Assembly: GCF_001440405.1 (NCBI RefSeq)
Contig: NZ_LLXX01000161.1
Location: 100,735-163,410 of the forward strand
Source of the DNA: Bradyrhizobium valentinum
Lineage (GTDB): Bacteria; Pseudomonadota; Alphaproteobacteria; Rhizobiales; Xanthobacteraceae
Length of the DNA: 62,676 nt
Reading direction: 5' to 3'
Positions within the stretch are counted from its first letter, which is position 1. Every line of letters begins with the position of its first letter. The notes beneath the pieces were generated by a model. The model was not told the origin of the DNA. It was given only the letters and a program-made list of their open reading frames with translations, and made no database searches. Below are positions 8,348-16,039 of the stretch, one piece after another. A program made the position numbers and the translations under genes.

Positions 8348-8492
8348 AAGCCCCTCATGGTGAGGAGCGCCAACGGGTCCGCGCGTAGCGCGGCCCGACG
8401 ACAGGCTCCGCGCGTCTCGAACCATGAGGCCCGTCCGTGGCCTACATCCTTCGAGACGCCCGCTCTGCGGGCTCCTCAGGATGAGGGGCTTG
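8348..8492. repeat. Intergenic palindromic repeat, family C
   Basis: Outer arms AAGCCCCTCATGG... and ...AGGATGAGGGGCTT, with inner arms GTCTCGAACCATGAGG and CATCCTTCGAGACG. Other copies are at 15912-16016 and 39505-39605. It separates the CoA synthase from a convergent MarR gene and could terminate transcription in both directions. Confidence 0.75.
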
Positions 8493-8530
8493 GGCGGCTA
8501 TGACGAGCAGAACTAACACGCGCTCGCGCC

Positions 8531-9046
8531 TCAAAACCCGTTCTTGTGCGCCTCGACCAGTCGAACCAGCATCTGGAGAAAGGCGGCCTGTTCGGGCTTG
8601 CTGAGCGCGGAAAGCGTCTGCGCATTGAAACTTTCGCCAAGCCGGCTGGCCTCGTCAGCGCGCCTCTCGCCCGCCGCGCTGAGGCTGAGCTCGACCGCCC
8701 GCTTGTCCCGCGTGGACCGCTTGCGCTTCAAAACTCCGGTCTCTTCCATCCGCGACAGGATTTTTACCAGGTTGGGCAGTTGCATTTTCAGCACGCCGGC
8801 AAGCTCGCTCTGCGTCACCGTCTTGTTGTCGCGGACGGTGACGAGGATAGCGTATTCGAGTGGCGAAAGGTTTAGGGACTCGAAATACGGATAGAACGCC
8901 TCGAAGTTCTCCAACTGCAGGATCCGGATCATGAATCCCGGGGTCTGCTGTAGCGCGGTGAGATCGAGTTTTCGCGCCGAGTCCGGCTCGGCCGGTCTGG
9001 CCGCTCCGTTGCCGTTGCGCGTCGAAATTTTTCCGATTCTTTCCAT
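8531..9046 (-). CDS. MarR-family transcriptional regulator
   Basis: A 171-residue MarR regulator. The winged HTH reads LSPLEYAILVTVRDNKTVTQSELAGVLKMQLPNLVKILSRMEETG (split here across the middle of the protein) with wing residues STRDKRAVE. It is divergent from a solute-binding protein gene (now frameshifted). A 17-base perfect inverted repeat lies between them. The ATG at 9046 is taken as the start; TTG at 9082 and GTG at 9070 are in-frame alternatives, and none has a convincing ribosome site. Probable ligand: an aromatic acid or its CoA ester, inferred only from the surrounding catabolic genes. Confidence 0.85.
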   Translation of the reverse strand: MERIGKISTRNGNGAARPAEPDSARKLDLTALQQTPGFMIRILQLENFEAFYPYFESLNLSPLEYAILVTVRDNKTVTQSELAGVLKMQLPNLVKILSRMEETGVLKRKRSTRDKRAVELSLSAAGERRADEASRLGESFNAQTLSALSKPEQAAFLQMLVRLVEAHKNGF

Positions 9047-9092
9047 GGGCAAAAGCTCGCACGGGATCACGTGAATTGACAATCCTCAAAAT

Positions 9093-9109
9093 GCTTATAA
9101 GTTATAAGC
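9093..9109. promoter_or_regulatory. Candidate MarR operator
   Basis: Perfect inverted repeat GCTTATAA-G-TTATAAGC, AT-rich within GC-rich DNA, midway between the marR start (9046) and the solute-binding protein start (9159). The TATAAG element inside it could also serve as a -10 region, so binding would block the promoter. Inferred from symmetry and position. Confidence 0.55.
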
Positions 9110-9158
9110 AATTTAGAAGTGGTCCCTAAGGCCGCCTTTTCCACACAGGAGGGAACGC

Positions 9159-10383
9159 ATGCGACAGATTTTTCGTACAGCAATGCTTGTTGCTGCGCTC
9201 GGCGGCATGTTTATCGGCGCCGCCCAAGGCCAAGCCCAAGCCCAGGACCGCGTCCGGATCGGCGTACTCAACGACCAGTCGGGCGTGTTCTCGACCTAAT
9301 CAGGGCATAGGCTCGGTCATTTCAGCGCAAATGGCCGTGGAAGATTATGGCGGCAAGGCCGCCGGCAAGCCCGTCGATGTCATCACCGCCGATCACCAGA
9401 ACAAGACCGACGTCGGCGTCGGCATCGCGCGGCGCTGGTACGACACTGAAAGCATCGACGCCATCTTCGACCTGCCGAACTCAGCGATTGCGCTCGCCGT
9501 CGCCAATATGAGCGAGCAGAAGAACAAGGTCTTCATCGGCTCGGGCGCCGGCACGGCGCTTCTCACCGGCGAGAAATGCACGCCGAATACCGTGCACTGG
9601 ACCTACGACACCTATGCCTATGGCCGCGGCCTCGGCAAAGCCGTGGTCGCGCAGGGCGGCAAGAAATGGTTCTTCCTCACCGCTGACTACGCCTTCGGCC
9701 ATGATCTGGAGAAGCAGGCCGCCGAGGGCGTCAAGGCGTCCGGCGGCGAAGTGCTCGGCGCCGTGCGGCACCCGCTCGGCACGGCCGACTACGCCTCGTT
9801 CCTGCTGCAGGCGCAGGCCTCGGGCGCCGATATCGTCGGCGTGGCGAATGCCGGCGATGACACCATCACCTCGATCAAGCAGGCGGCGGAATTTGGATTG
9901 ACCCGTAAGCAGAAGCTGGTCGGTCTGATCCTCGGCATGAACGGTATTCCCGCGCTCGGGTTGAAGGCCGCGCAGGGCGCGCAGATCATGAATCCCTTCT
10001 ACTGGGATTTGAACGATGGCACGCGCGCCTTCGCCAGGCGGTTCGCCCAACGTCATCCGCAGAACAACTATCCGAACGACATGCAGGCCGGCGTCTATGC
10101 GTCGGTGCTGCATTATCTGAAAGCCGTCGACAAGGCCGGCGGCGCCGCCGACGGCAAGGCCGTGGTGTCAGCGATGAAGGCGATGCCGACCGACGATCCG
10201 CTGTTCGGCAAGGGGATTATCCGCAGCGACGGACGCAAGATTCACCCGTTCTATCTGCTCGAGGTCAAGAAGCCCGACGAATCCACGTCGAAATGGGATC
10301 TGCTGAAGGTCGTTGCAACGATCCCGGGAGATCAGGCGTTTCGTCCCGAGAGCGAAGGCAACTGCCCGCTGGTCAAGAAGTGA
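9159..10383 (+). pseudogene. Branched-chain/aromatic-acid ABC transporter substrate-binding protein, frameshifted
   Basis: Periplasmic binding protein of the HAAT (LivJ-like) family, broken by a one-base change. From the ATG at 9159 (AGGAGGG seven bases upstream) the frame gives a signal peptide and the mature start DRVRIGVLNDQSGVFST, then hits TAA at 9297-9299. The rest of the protein (QGIGSVISAQMAVEDYGGK to the C-terminal NCPLVKK) continues in the next frame. Reading the TAAT at 9297-9300 as TAT restores VFSTYQGIGSV, which matches the intact paralogue at 12901 (GIFQDTNGMGSV). A single inserted A is therefore the simplest cause. Everything downstream is free of stops for 360 codons, so the lesion is recent or a sequencing error. 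Located beside a divergent MarR gene and in an aromatic-acid island. Confidence 0.85.
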
Positions 10384-10450
10384 GCGGACTAGCGGCGGTC
10401 GGTGGGAACCGGCCGCCAACGAAAATCGGTCTTCGAGGCTTGTCGTATAT

Positions 10451-10464
10451 GTTGCCAAGGCAAC
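10451..10464. promoter_or_regulatory. Palindrome in an orphan leader region
   Basis: Perfect repeat GTTGCC-AA-GGCAAC. About 80 bases further on is AGGGAGAAACGG followed by ATG (10542), but the frame opened there runs antisense through the marR gene and has no recognisable product. The stretch 10384-10634 therefore looks like an operator plus leader without its gene, or an operator acting on the neighbouring transcripts. Confidence 0.3.
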
Positions 10465-10634
10465 TAATTTGTGCAAGCTTGTTCTCATAACGCGGCCGAT
10501 CCCAGAGCACAGAGATTGCCGGGCCGCGCAGGGAGAAACGGATGTTCGGGCGTGTCGGATCGTCACGACACAGCGCGTGCTGCGTACGCGGCGCGATGGC
10601 GGAGGCGTCGTTCGGCGCGACCAGCGCGTGTCGT

Positions 10635-11162
10635 TCAAGCCTCGTCGACTTCGCCCGCGCCTTTCACGGCGTCGAGATTGCCGTGTACCCGCAGCAGCAG
10701 CCCAATCAGGGTCTCGCGTTCCGGCTTGCTCAGGCAGGAAAGCAGGCGGCGTTCGCGTTCGAGCGCGACCGCGATGACCTGGTCGTGGGTGGTGTATCCT
10801 TTCGCAGTCAGCGAGATCGAATGGGTGCGCCCGTCCTGCCGGTCGGCCCTGATGCTGACCAGTCCGCGCTCTTCCATTCCCGCCAGGGTCCGGCTGACCG
10901 GCCCCTTGTCGAAACCGATCACATGGCAGATGCGGGCCGCCGAAATTTCCGGCTCGATCGCGAGCAGCGACAGGATCCGCCATTCCGTGACGTTGACCCC
11001 GAAACGCTTCTGATAGACGACAGTCGCGCTGCGCGACAATTTGTTCGCGATGAAGGTGATGAGCGCCGGAACGTAACGGTCGAGGTCGAGCACCTGTTCG
11101 GCCCGTCCGCTTCTGCCTGTCGCGCTCGCGCGGGGGGCGCGCGCCTGTCTGTTCCTGCTCAT
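10635..11162 (-). CDS. MarR-family transcriptional regulator
   Basis: A 175-residue MarR regulator with a basic N-terminal tail (RNRQARAPRASATGRSGR) and a typical winged HTH: VTEWRILSLLAIEPEISAARICHVIGFDKGPVSRTLAGMEERG with wing RADRQDGRTH. It is divergent from the CYP199A-like monooxygenase operon and likely controls it. The ATG at 11162 is preferred because GGAAG precedes it; in-frame ATG codons at 11195 and 11210 lack a ribosome site and would run into the promoter region of the P450 gene. The ligand is unknown; para-substituted benzoates or their CoA esters are plausible from context. Confidence 0.85.
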   Translation of the reverse strand: MSRNRQARAPRASATGRSGRAEQVLDLDRYVPALITFIANKLSRSATVVYQKRFGVNVTEWRILSLLAIEPEISAARICHVIGFDKGPVSRTLAGMEERGLVSIRADRQDGRTHSISLTAKGYTTHDQVIAVALERERRLLSCLSKPERETLIGLLLRVHGNLDAVKGAGEVDEA

Positions 11163-11242
11163 GCTCTTCCGAAGCTGCTCCAGCGTTCCAGACATAGAGA
11201 CAGCGTGCACCGCTCTGCAAGAACATTATGCAGGAGACCCAC

Positions 11243-12478
11243 ATGAGCGCGACCTCCCGGATAGACCATGCAGCCTCGGCGCAGGCCGCGCCGGCCGGCG
11301 TACCAAACCTGGACGTGGATCCGTTCTCGACCGAGTTTTTCGAGGATCCGCACCCGATCCACCAAGCCCTCCGCGAGGCGGGGCCGCTGGTCTGGCTCGA
11401 CAAATGGGGCGTCTATGGCGTGGCGCGCTATGCCGAGGTGCACGCCGTTCTCAACGATCCCCTGACGTTCTGTTCGAGCCGCGGCGTGGGCCTGAGCGAT
11501 TTCGCCAAGGAAAAGCCGTGGCGCCCGCAAAGCATCATCCTCGAGGCGGACCCGCCGGCGCATACCAGGACGCGCGCGGTGCTCGCCCAAGTGCTGTCGC
11601 CGACGGCGATGAAAGGGGTCCGCGAACATTTCACGGCCATGGCCGCCGCCAAGGTCGATGAGTTGCTGGCGCGCCGGAGTTTTGACGCGGTTGCCGATCT
11701 GGCAGAAGCCTATCCGCTTTCGGTATTTCCCGATGCGATGGGCCTGAAGCAGGAGGGGCGGGAGAACCTGCTGCCTTACGCGAGCCTGGTGTTCAACTCC
11801 TTCGGGCCGCCGAACCAGTTGCGCCAGGAGGCGATCGAACGCTCGGCGCCGCACCAGGCCTATGTCGCCGCGCAATGCCAGCGCGAAAATCTCGCGCCTG
11901 GCGGCTTTGGCGCCTGCGTCCATGCTCGCGCCGATGCCGGCGACATCACGGCGGAAGAGGCGCCGCTCTTGGTGCGCTCGCTGCTGTCGGCTGGCCTGGA
12001 TACCACCGTCAACGGCATTGGCGCCGCAATCTATTGCCTGGCGCGCTTTCCCGATCAGCTCCAGCGGCTGCGCGGCGATCCGACGCTGGCGCGCAACGCG
12101 TTTGAAGAGGCGATCCGCTACGAAAGCCCGGTGCAGACCTTCTTCCGCACTACGACACGGGAGGTCGAACTCGCGGGACATCGCATCGGTGAGGGCGAGA
12201 AGGTCCTGATGTTCCTCGGCGCCGCCAACCGCGATCCGCGGCGCTGGGAGAATCCCGACAGCTACGACGTCACCCGCCGTACCTCCGGCCATGTCGGGTT
12301 TGGCTCGGGCATCCATATGTGCGTCGGCCAGCTTCTGGCGCGTGTGGAAGGCGAGGTGATGCTGGCGGCGATCGCACGCAAGGTTGCGGCCATCGAGATC
12401 ACCGGCCCGGTCAAGCGCCGCTATAACAACACGCTGCGCGGCCTCGAAAGTCTCCCCATTACGATTTCTCCGGCCTGA
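11243..12478 (+). CDS. Cytochrome P450, CYP199A-like (para-substituted benzoate oxidation)
   Basis: A 411-residue soluble bacterial P450. The oxygen-activating I-helix motif is SAGLDTTVNG, the K-helix EAIRYESP supplies the ExxR-type motif, and the haem loop GFGSGIHMCVG places the ligand at Cys360. Overall sequence character and the start MSATSRIDHA... PNLDVDPFSTEFFEDPHP resemble CYP199A2/A4 of Rhodopseudomonas palustris, which demethylate 4-methoxybenzoate (anisate) and veratrate and hydroxylate other para-substituted benzoates. Start: ATG at 11243 with AGGAG upstream; the ATG at 11228 is an alternative. A dedicated [2Fe-2S] ferredoxin gene follows after 10 bases. No ferredoxin reductase is in the window. 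This would feed lignin-derived methoxybenzoates into ring-cleavage pathways. Confidence 0.85.
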   Translation: MSATSRIDHAASAQAAPAGVPNLDVDPFSTEFFEDPHPIHQALREAGPLVWLDKWGVYGVARYAEVHAVLNDPLTFCSSRGVGLSDFAKEKPWRPQSIILEADPPAHTRTRAVLAQVLSPTAMKGVREHFTAMAAAKVDELLARRSFDAVADLAEAYPLSVFPDAMGLKQEGRENLLPYASLVFNSFGPPNQLRQEAIERSAPHQAYVAAQCQRENLAPGGFGACVHARADAGDITAEEAPLLVRSLLSAGLDTTVNGIGAAIYCLARFPDQLQRLRGDPTLARNAFEEAIRYESPVQTFFRTTTREVELAGHRIGEGEKVLMFLGAANRDPRRWENPDSYDVTRRTSGHVGFGSGIHMCVGQLLARVEGEVMLAAIARKVAAIEITGPVKRRYNNTLRGLESLPITISPA

Positions 12479-12488
12479 CGGACCGCCT

Positions 12489-12812
12489 ATGCCAAGCATC
12501 ATCTTTTTCCACCCCGACGGCCGCCGGCAGCAGATCGAGGCCAGCGAGGGCGAGAGCGCGATGCAGGCCGCGACGCGCCACGACATCAGCGGAATCCTGG
12601 CGGAATGCGGCGGCAACGCCATGTGCGCCACCTGCCATGTCTATGTCGACGAGGCCTGGCTCGCTCGCCTGCCGGCCATGGGCGGCGATGAGGATGCGCT
12701 GCTGGACGGCGCCGCCGCCGAACGGCAGGCCAACAGCCGACTGTCCTGCCAGATCAGGCTCGCCGCCGATCTCGATGGTTTGGTCCTCAGCCTGCCGGAC
12801 CGGCAGACGTGA
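12489..12812 (+). CDS. [2Fe-2S] ferredoxin, putidaredoxin/adrenodoxin type (P450 partner)
   Basis: A 107-residue vertebrate-type ferredoxin. The cluster ligands are visible as Cys40, Cys46, Cys49 (AECGGNAMCATCH) and Cys87 (RLSCQI), the standard C-x5-C-x2-C...C spacing. The gene begins 10 bases after the CYP199A-like gene, matching the CYP199A2-palustrisredoxin pair of Rhodopseudomonas, so it most likely transfers electrons from a ferredoxin reductase to that P450. The reductase is not encoded nearby and is presumably shared. Confidence 0.9.
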   Translation: MPSIIFFHPDGRRQQIEASEGESAMQAATRHDISGILAECGGNAMCATCHVYVDEAWLARLPAMGGDEDALLDGAAAERQANSRLSCQIRLAADLDGLVLSLPDRQT

Positions 12813-12900
12813 CGGCGTCATCGGCGTTCACCGCCTGCAACGGAAGTCAAACCCGGCGAAGTCCGAGGATCTCAAGATCAAATTCCAAAGGGAGAAAACA

Positions 12901-14115
12901 ATGAAGGGTTACAGGTTAGGTCTGGCGCTTGCCTTGTCTTGCGCGACGTGGGGCGCGGCGCGCGCGGAGATTTCCGACAACGTCGTGCGCGTCGGCGTGC
13001 TCAACGACATCTCCGGCATCTTCCAGGACACCAACGGCATGGGTTCGGTGGAGGCCGCGCGCATGGCCGCGGAAGATTTCAACGGCGGCGGCAAGGGTAT
13101 CAAGGTCGAAATCGTCTACGCAGACCATCAGAACAAGGCCGACGTCGGCTCTGCGATCGTGCGCAAATGGCTCGATGTCGACGGGGTCGATGCGGTGGTC
13201 GACGTGCCGAATTCGGCCGTCGGCCTCACCATCAATTCGCTGCTGCGCGACAGCCGCATGACGTTTCTCGCATCATCGACCGCGAGTTCCGACCTGACCG
13301 GCAAGGCCTGCTCGCCCAACACCATCCAGTGGGTCAACGACGCCTGGGCGACCGGCAATTCCACGGCGGCGGCGATGATGTCGCGCGGCGGCAAGGAATG
13401 GTACTTCATCACGGTGAATTTTGCCCTTGGCCAGGGCATCGAGGCCGAGGCCACCAATTACATCGAAAAGCACGGCGGCAAGGTGCTGGGCTCGGCGAAG
13501 CATCCGCTCAACACGGCGGATTTTGCTTCGCTGTTGCTGCAGGCGCAGAACTCCAAGGCCAAGGTGATCGGGCTCGCCAATGCCGGCGGCGACACCGTCA
13601 ATGCGGTGAAGCAGGCGGCCGAGTTCGGACTTCAGCAAAGCGGCCAGACCATGGTGGCGTTCCTGCTGTTCATCAACGACGTCCACGGCATGGGGCTGAA
13701 GGTCGGCCAGGGCCTGCAATTGTTCGAGGCGTTTTACTGGGACATGGACGACGACACCCGCGCCTTTGCCAAACGCTTCGCGGCGCGGCCGGGCGTGAAC
13801 GGCAAGATGCCGAGCGGCAACCAGGCCGGCGTCTATGCTTCCACGCTGGCCTATCTCAACGCGGTGGCCGCCACCGGCAGCGACCATGCGAAAGATGCCG
13901 TGCCGCAGATGAAGAAGTTCAAGGGCAAGGACAAGCTGTTCGGCGACGTCACCATCCGCCAGGACGGCCGCGTCATTCACCCGATGTATCTGTTCGAAGT
14001 AAAGAAGCCGGAAGAGTCGAAATATCCTTATGACTACTACAAGCTGGTTTCGACCATTCCGGCCGATCAAGCTTTCCGGCCGCTTGCCGCCGGCGGCTGC
14101 TCGCTAGTGAAGTGA
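12901..14115 (+). CDS. HAAT-family ABC transporter substrate-binding protein
   Basis: A 404-residue periplasmic binding protein (Peripla_BP_6/LivJ type) with a signal peptide (MKGYRLGLALALSCATWGAARA, cleavage before EIS). The mature protein begins VVRVGVLNDISGIFQDTNG, has the family stretch VYADHQNKADVGSAIVRKW and ends GGCSLVK. It is a paralogue of the frameshifted protein at 9159; both share the 'DHQNK-DVG' and 'VKQAAEFGL' blocks. The gene lies after the P450-ferredoxin pair, 88 bases downstream, with no permease genes next to it; it may dock on the complete transporter encoded at 20.5-23.9 kb. Likely ligand: an aromatic acid, by context only. Confidence 0.85.
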   Translation: MKGYRLGLALALSCATWGAARAEISDNVVRVGVLNDISGIFQDTNGMGSVEAARMAAEDFNGGGKGIKVEIVYADHQNKADVGSAIVRKWLDVDGVDAVVDVPNSAVGLTINSLLRDSRMTFLASSTASSDLTGKACSPNTIQWVNDAWATGNSTAAAMMSRGGKEWYFITVNFALGQGIEAEATNYIEKHGGKVLGSAKHPLNTADFASLLLQAQNSKAKVIGLANAGGDTVNAVKQAAEFGLQQSGQTMVAFLLFINDVHGMGLKVGQGLQLFEAFYWDMDDDTRAFAKRFAARPGVNGKMPSGNQAGVYASTLAYLNAVAATGSDHAKDAVPQMKKFKGKDKLFGDVTIRQDGRVIHPMYLFEVKKPEESKYPYDYYKLVSTIPADQAFRPLAAGGCSLVK

Positions 14116-14210
14116 GGCTTATTTCGATTGACGTCCGCGCGGCGCAAACCATTGTAGGCCTGACGGCCGGCGCAAAATGCGGCTGCAAGACGATAGCGAG
14201 GGGGGAAACA

Positions 14211-15887
14211 ATGCAACGCCTCAAGTTCGACACGCGCGTGTGGGTTCAGTTCGCTTCGCTGATTGCGGCTGCTTCGCTCTGCAGTCCGGATGCGATAGCC
14301 GCGAAAATGGCCGGCGATCCGGCTGCGACCTGCAGCGACCTTATCCGACCGACCGATAACGCCGTGCGGATCGACTCCGCCTCCATGATCGCGCCTACAC
14401 CACTCGCAGTCTCCGAGAGAGGACCGACGCCGGCGGCACGCGTCACTCCGGCCAATCCGGAATTCTGCAAGGTCCTCGGCCAGATCGCGCCATCGGATCC
14501 GAAAGCGCCGCCGATCAAATTCCAGGTGAATCTCCCGGTCGAGTGGAATGGCCGCTCGCTGCAATATGGCGGCGGCGGCTTCAACGGCGTGCTGATCACC
14601 GGGCTTGCTTTGCCGCCGGCCTATCCGTTCGGCGCGTCTTCGCCCTTAGCGCGGGGATTTGTCACCTATGGCACCGATTCCGGCCATGAGACCAAGCCGG
14701 GCGAACCGCCGCAGGTGTTTGCGCTCAACGACGAGGCGTTCGAGAATTTTGCGCATCGATCCTATAAGCGCGTGCGTGACGCCGCCGTGGCCCTGATGGT
14801 GCGCGCCTATGGCAACCCGCCCGCCAAACTGTATTTTATGGGATCGTCGGAAGGTGGCCGCGAGGCGCTGACGATGGCGCAGCGCTATCCCGACGATTTT
14901 GACGGCATCTTTGCCCGCGTGCCCGTCATCAACTGGGTTGGATTGCAACATGCCGGGACGCGGTCGGGGCTCGCAACAATGGGCGAGGGCTGGATACGCC
15001 CTGCGCAGGTCGAACTCGTTGCCAAGGCGGTGCTGCAGGCTTGCGACAAGGCCGACGGCGCGGAGGATCAACTCGTTCTGGATCCGGTCGGCTGCAAGGC
15101 GAAATTCCAGCCGGAGTCACTGCGTTGCGCAGCGGGCCAGAGCGGCGACCAGTGCCTGACCGAGGCGCAGATCGCGGCGATCAGGACGCTTCATTCGACA
15201 TACAAGTTCTCCTTTCCGCTTGAGAACGGCCTTGATGATTATCCGGGCTGGGGCGTCTCAGGCGAAAACACGCCTGCCTTCGGTCCGACCGGCGGCTGGA
15301 TCGCCTGGTGGCTCGGCAAGGCGGCGCCGTCGCAGCCGCCGGTGCCGGCCAACGGCATCGCCTGGATCTATGGTGCAGGCGGCATCCAATATGTCTTTAC
15401 GCGCGACCCGAAGCTCGATGTCAGGACATACAAGCCCGAGGATCACAAGGAGCGCCTGCTTCAGGTCTCGCGGTTGATGGATTCGACCAATCCGGACCTG
15501 GGCCGCTTCAGCGCGCGCGGCGGCAAGCTCGTGATTCTCGAGAACATGGCCGACTACGCTCAGAGCCCCTACGCAGGGATACGCTACTTCGAAAACGTGC
15601 AGCGCACGCTGGGCAAGGAAAAGACGGCGCAGTTCGCCCGCCTCTATACGGCGCCCGGCGTCGATCATGTCGGCTCGGGCGCGCCCGCCAATGTCGACAT
15701 GCTGGGCGTGCTGGTCGACTGGGTCGAGAACGGCAAGGCGCCCGGCGATCTCGAGGTGATCGAGCAGAAGGTCGAAGCGCCTGCGTTCGAAACCACGCGC
15801 TCGCTGCCATTGTGCCAATGGCCGGCATGGCCGCACTACAAATCGGGGCCGGTCGATCGCGCCGCCAGTTTTGCCTGCGCGCCGTGA
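14211..15887 (+). CDS. Tannase/feruloyl-esterase family secreted hydrolase with altered CS-D-HC motif
   Basis: A 558-residue member of the tannase family (PF07519 type), exported by a signal peptide (about residues 1-31, ending SPDAIAA). The alpha/beta-hydrolase nucleophile is Ser213 in MGSSEGGRE, the acid is Asp448 (ENMADYAQSP) and the base His486 (PGVDHVGSG). In characterised enzymes of the family cysteines next to the Ser and the His form a disulfide (the CS-D-HC motif); here they are Ser212 and Val487, so the bridge is absent. It probably cleaves phenolic esters such as feruloyl or galloyl esters outside the cytoplasm and supplies acids to the import and CoA-ligase genes around it. ATG at 14211 follows GAGGGGGG. 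Confidence 0.82.
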   Translation: MQRLKFDTRVWVQFASLIAAASLCSPDAIAAKMAGDPAATCSDLIRPTDNAVRIDSASMIAPTPLAVSERGPTPAARVTPANPEFCKVLGQIAPSDPKAPPIKFQVNLPVEWNGRSLQYGGGGFNGVLITGLALPPAYPFGASSPLARGFVTYGTDSGHETKPGEPPQVFALNDEAFENFAHRSYKRVRDAAVALMVRAYGNPPAKLYFMGSSEGGREALTMAQRYPDDFDGIFARVPVINWVGLQHAGTRSGLATMGEGWIRPAQVELVAKAVLQACDKADGAEDQLVLDPVGCKAKFQPESLRCAAGQSGDQCLTEAQIAAIRTLHSTYKFSFPLENGLDDYPGWGVSGENTPAFGPTGGWIAWWLGKAAPSQPPVPANGIAWIYGAGGIQYVFTRDPKLDVRTYKPEDHKERLLQVSRLMDSTNPDLGRFSARGGKLVILENMADYAQSPYAGIRYFENVQRTLGKEKTAQFARLYTAPGVDHVGSGAPANVDMLGVLVDWVENGKAPGDLEVIEQKVEAPAFETTRSLPLCQWPAWPHYKSGPVDRAASFACAP

Positions 15888-15911
15888 GGAAACCTAGTCG
15901 GACTGCGTCAC

Positions 15912-16016
15912 AAGCCCCTCATGGTGAGGAGCGCGAAGCGCGTCTCGAACCATGAGGCCCCAGTCGGCCTTCATCCTTCGAGACGCCGCTAACGCGGCTC
16001 CTCAGGATGAGGGTTT
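15912..16016. repeat. Intergenic palindromic repeat, family C
   Basis: AAGCCCCTCATGGTGAGGAG... with the closing arm ...CTCCTCAGGATGAGGGTTT and inner arms GTCTCGAACCATGAGG / CATCCTTCGAGACG. It lies between the convergent tannase-family and ndh genes, the usual place for a bidirectional terminator. Same family as 8348-8492 and 39505-39605. Confidence 0.75.
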
Positions 16017-16039
16017 GAGCGGATCATGACGCAGTACGA

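Noticed and set aside
10542..11246. A 234-codon open frame antisense to the third marR gene
   Set aside because: Composition and sequence are those of a shadow frame of a GC-rich gene; no recognisable domain, and the opposite strand is a clear MarR protein.
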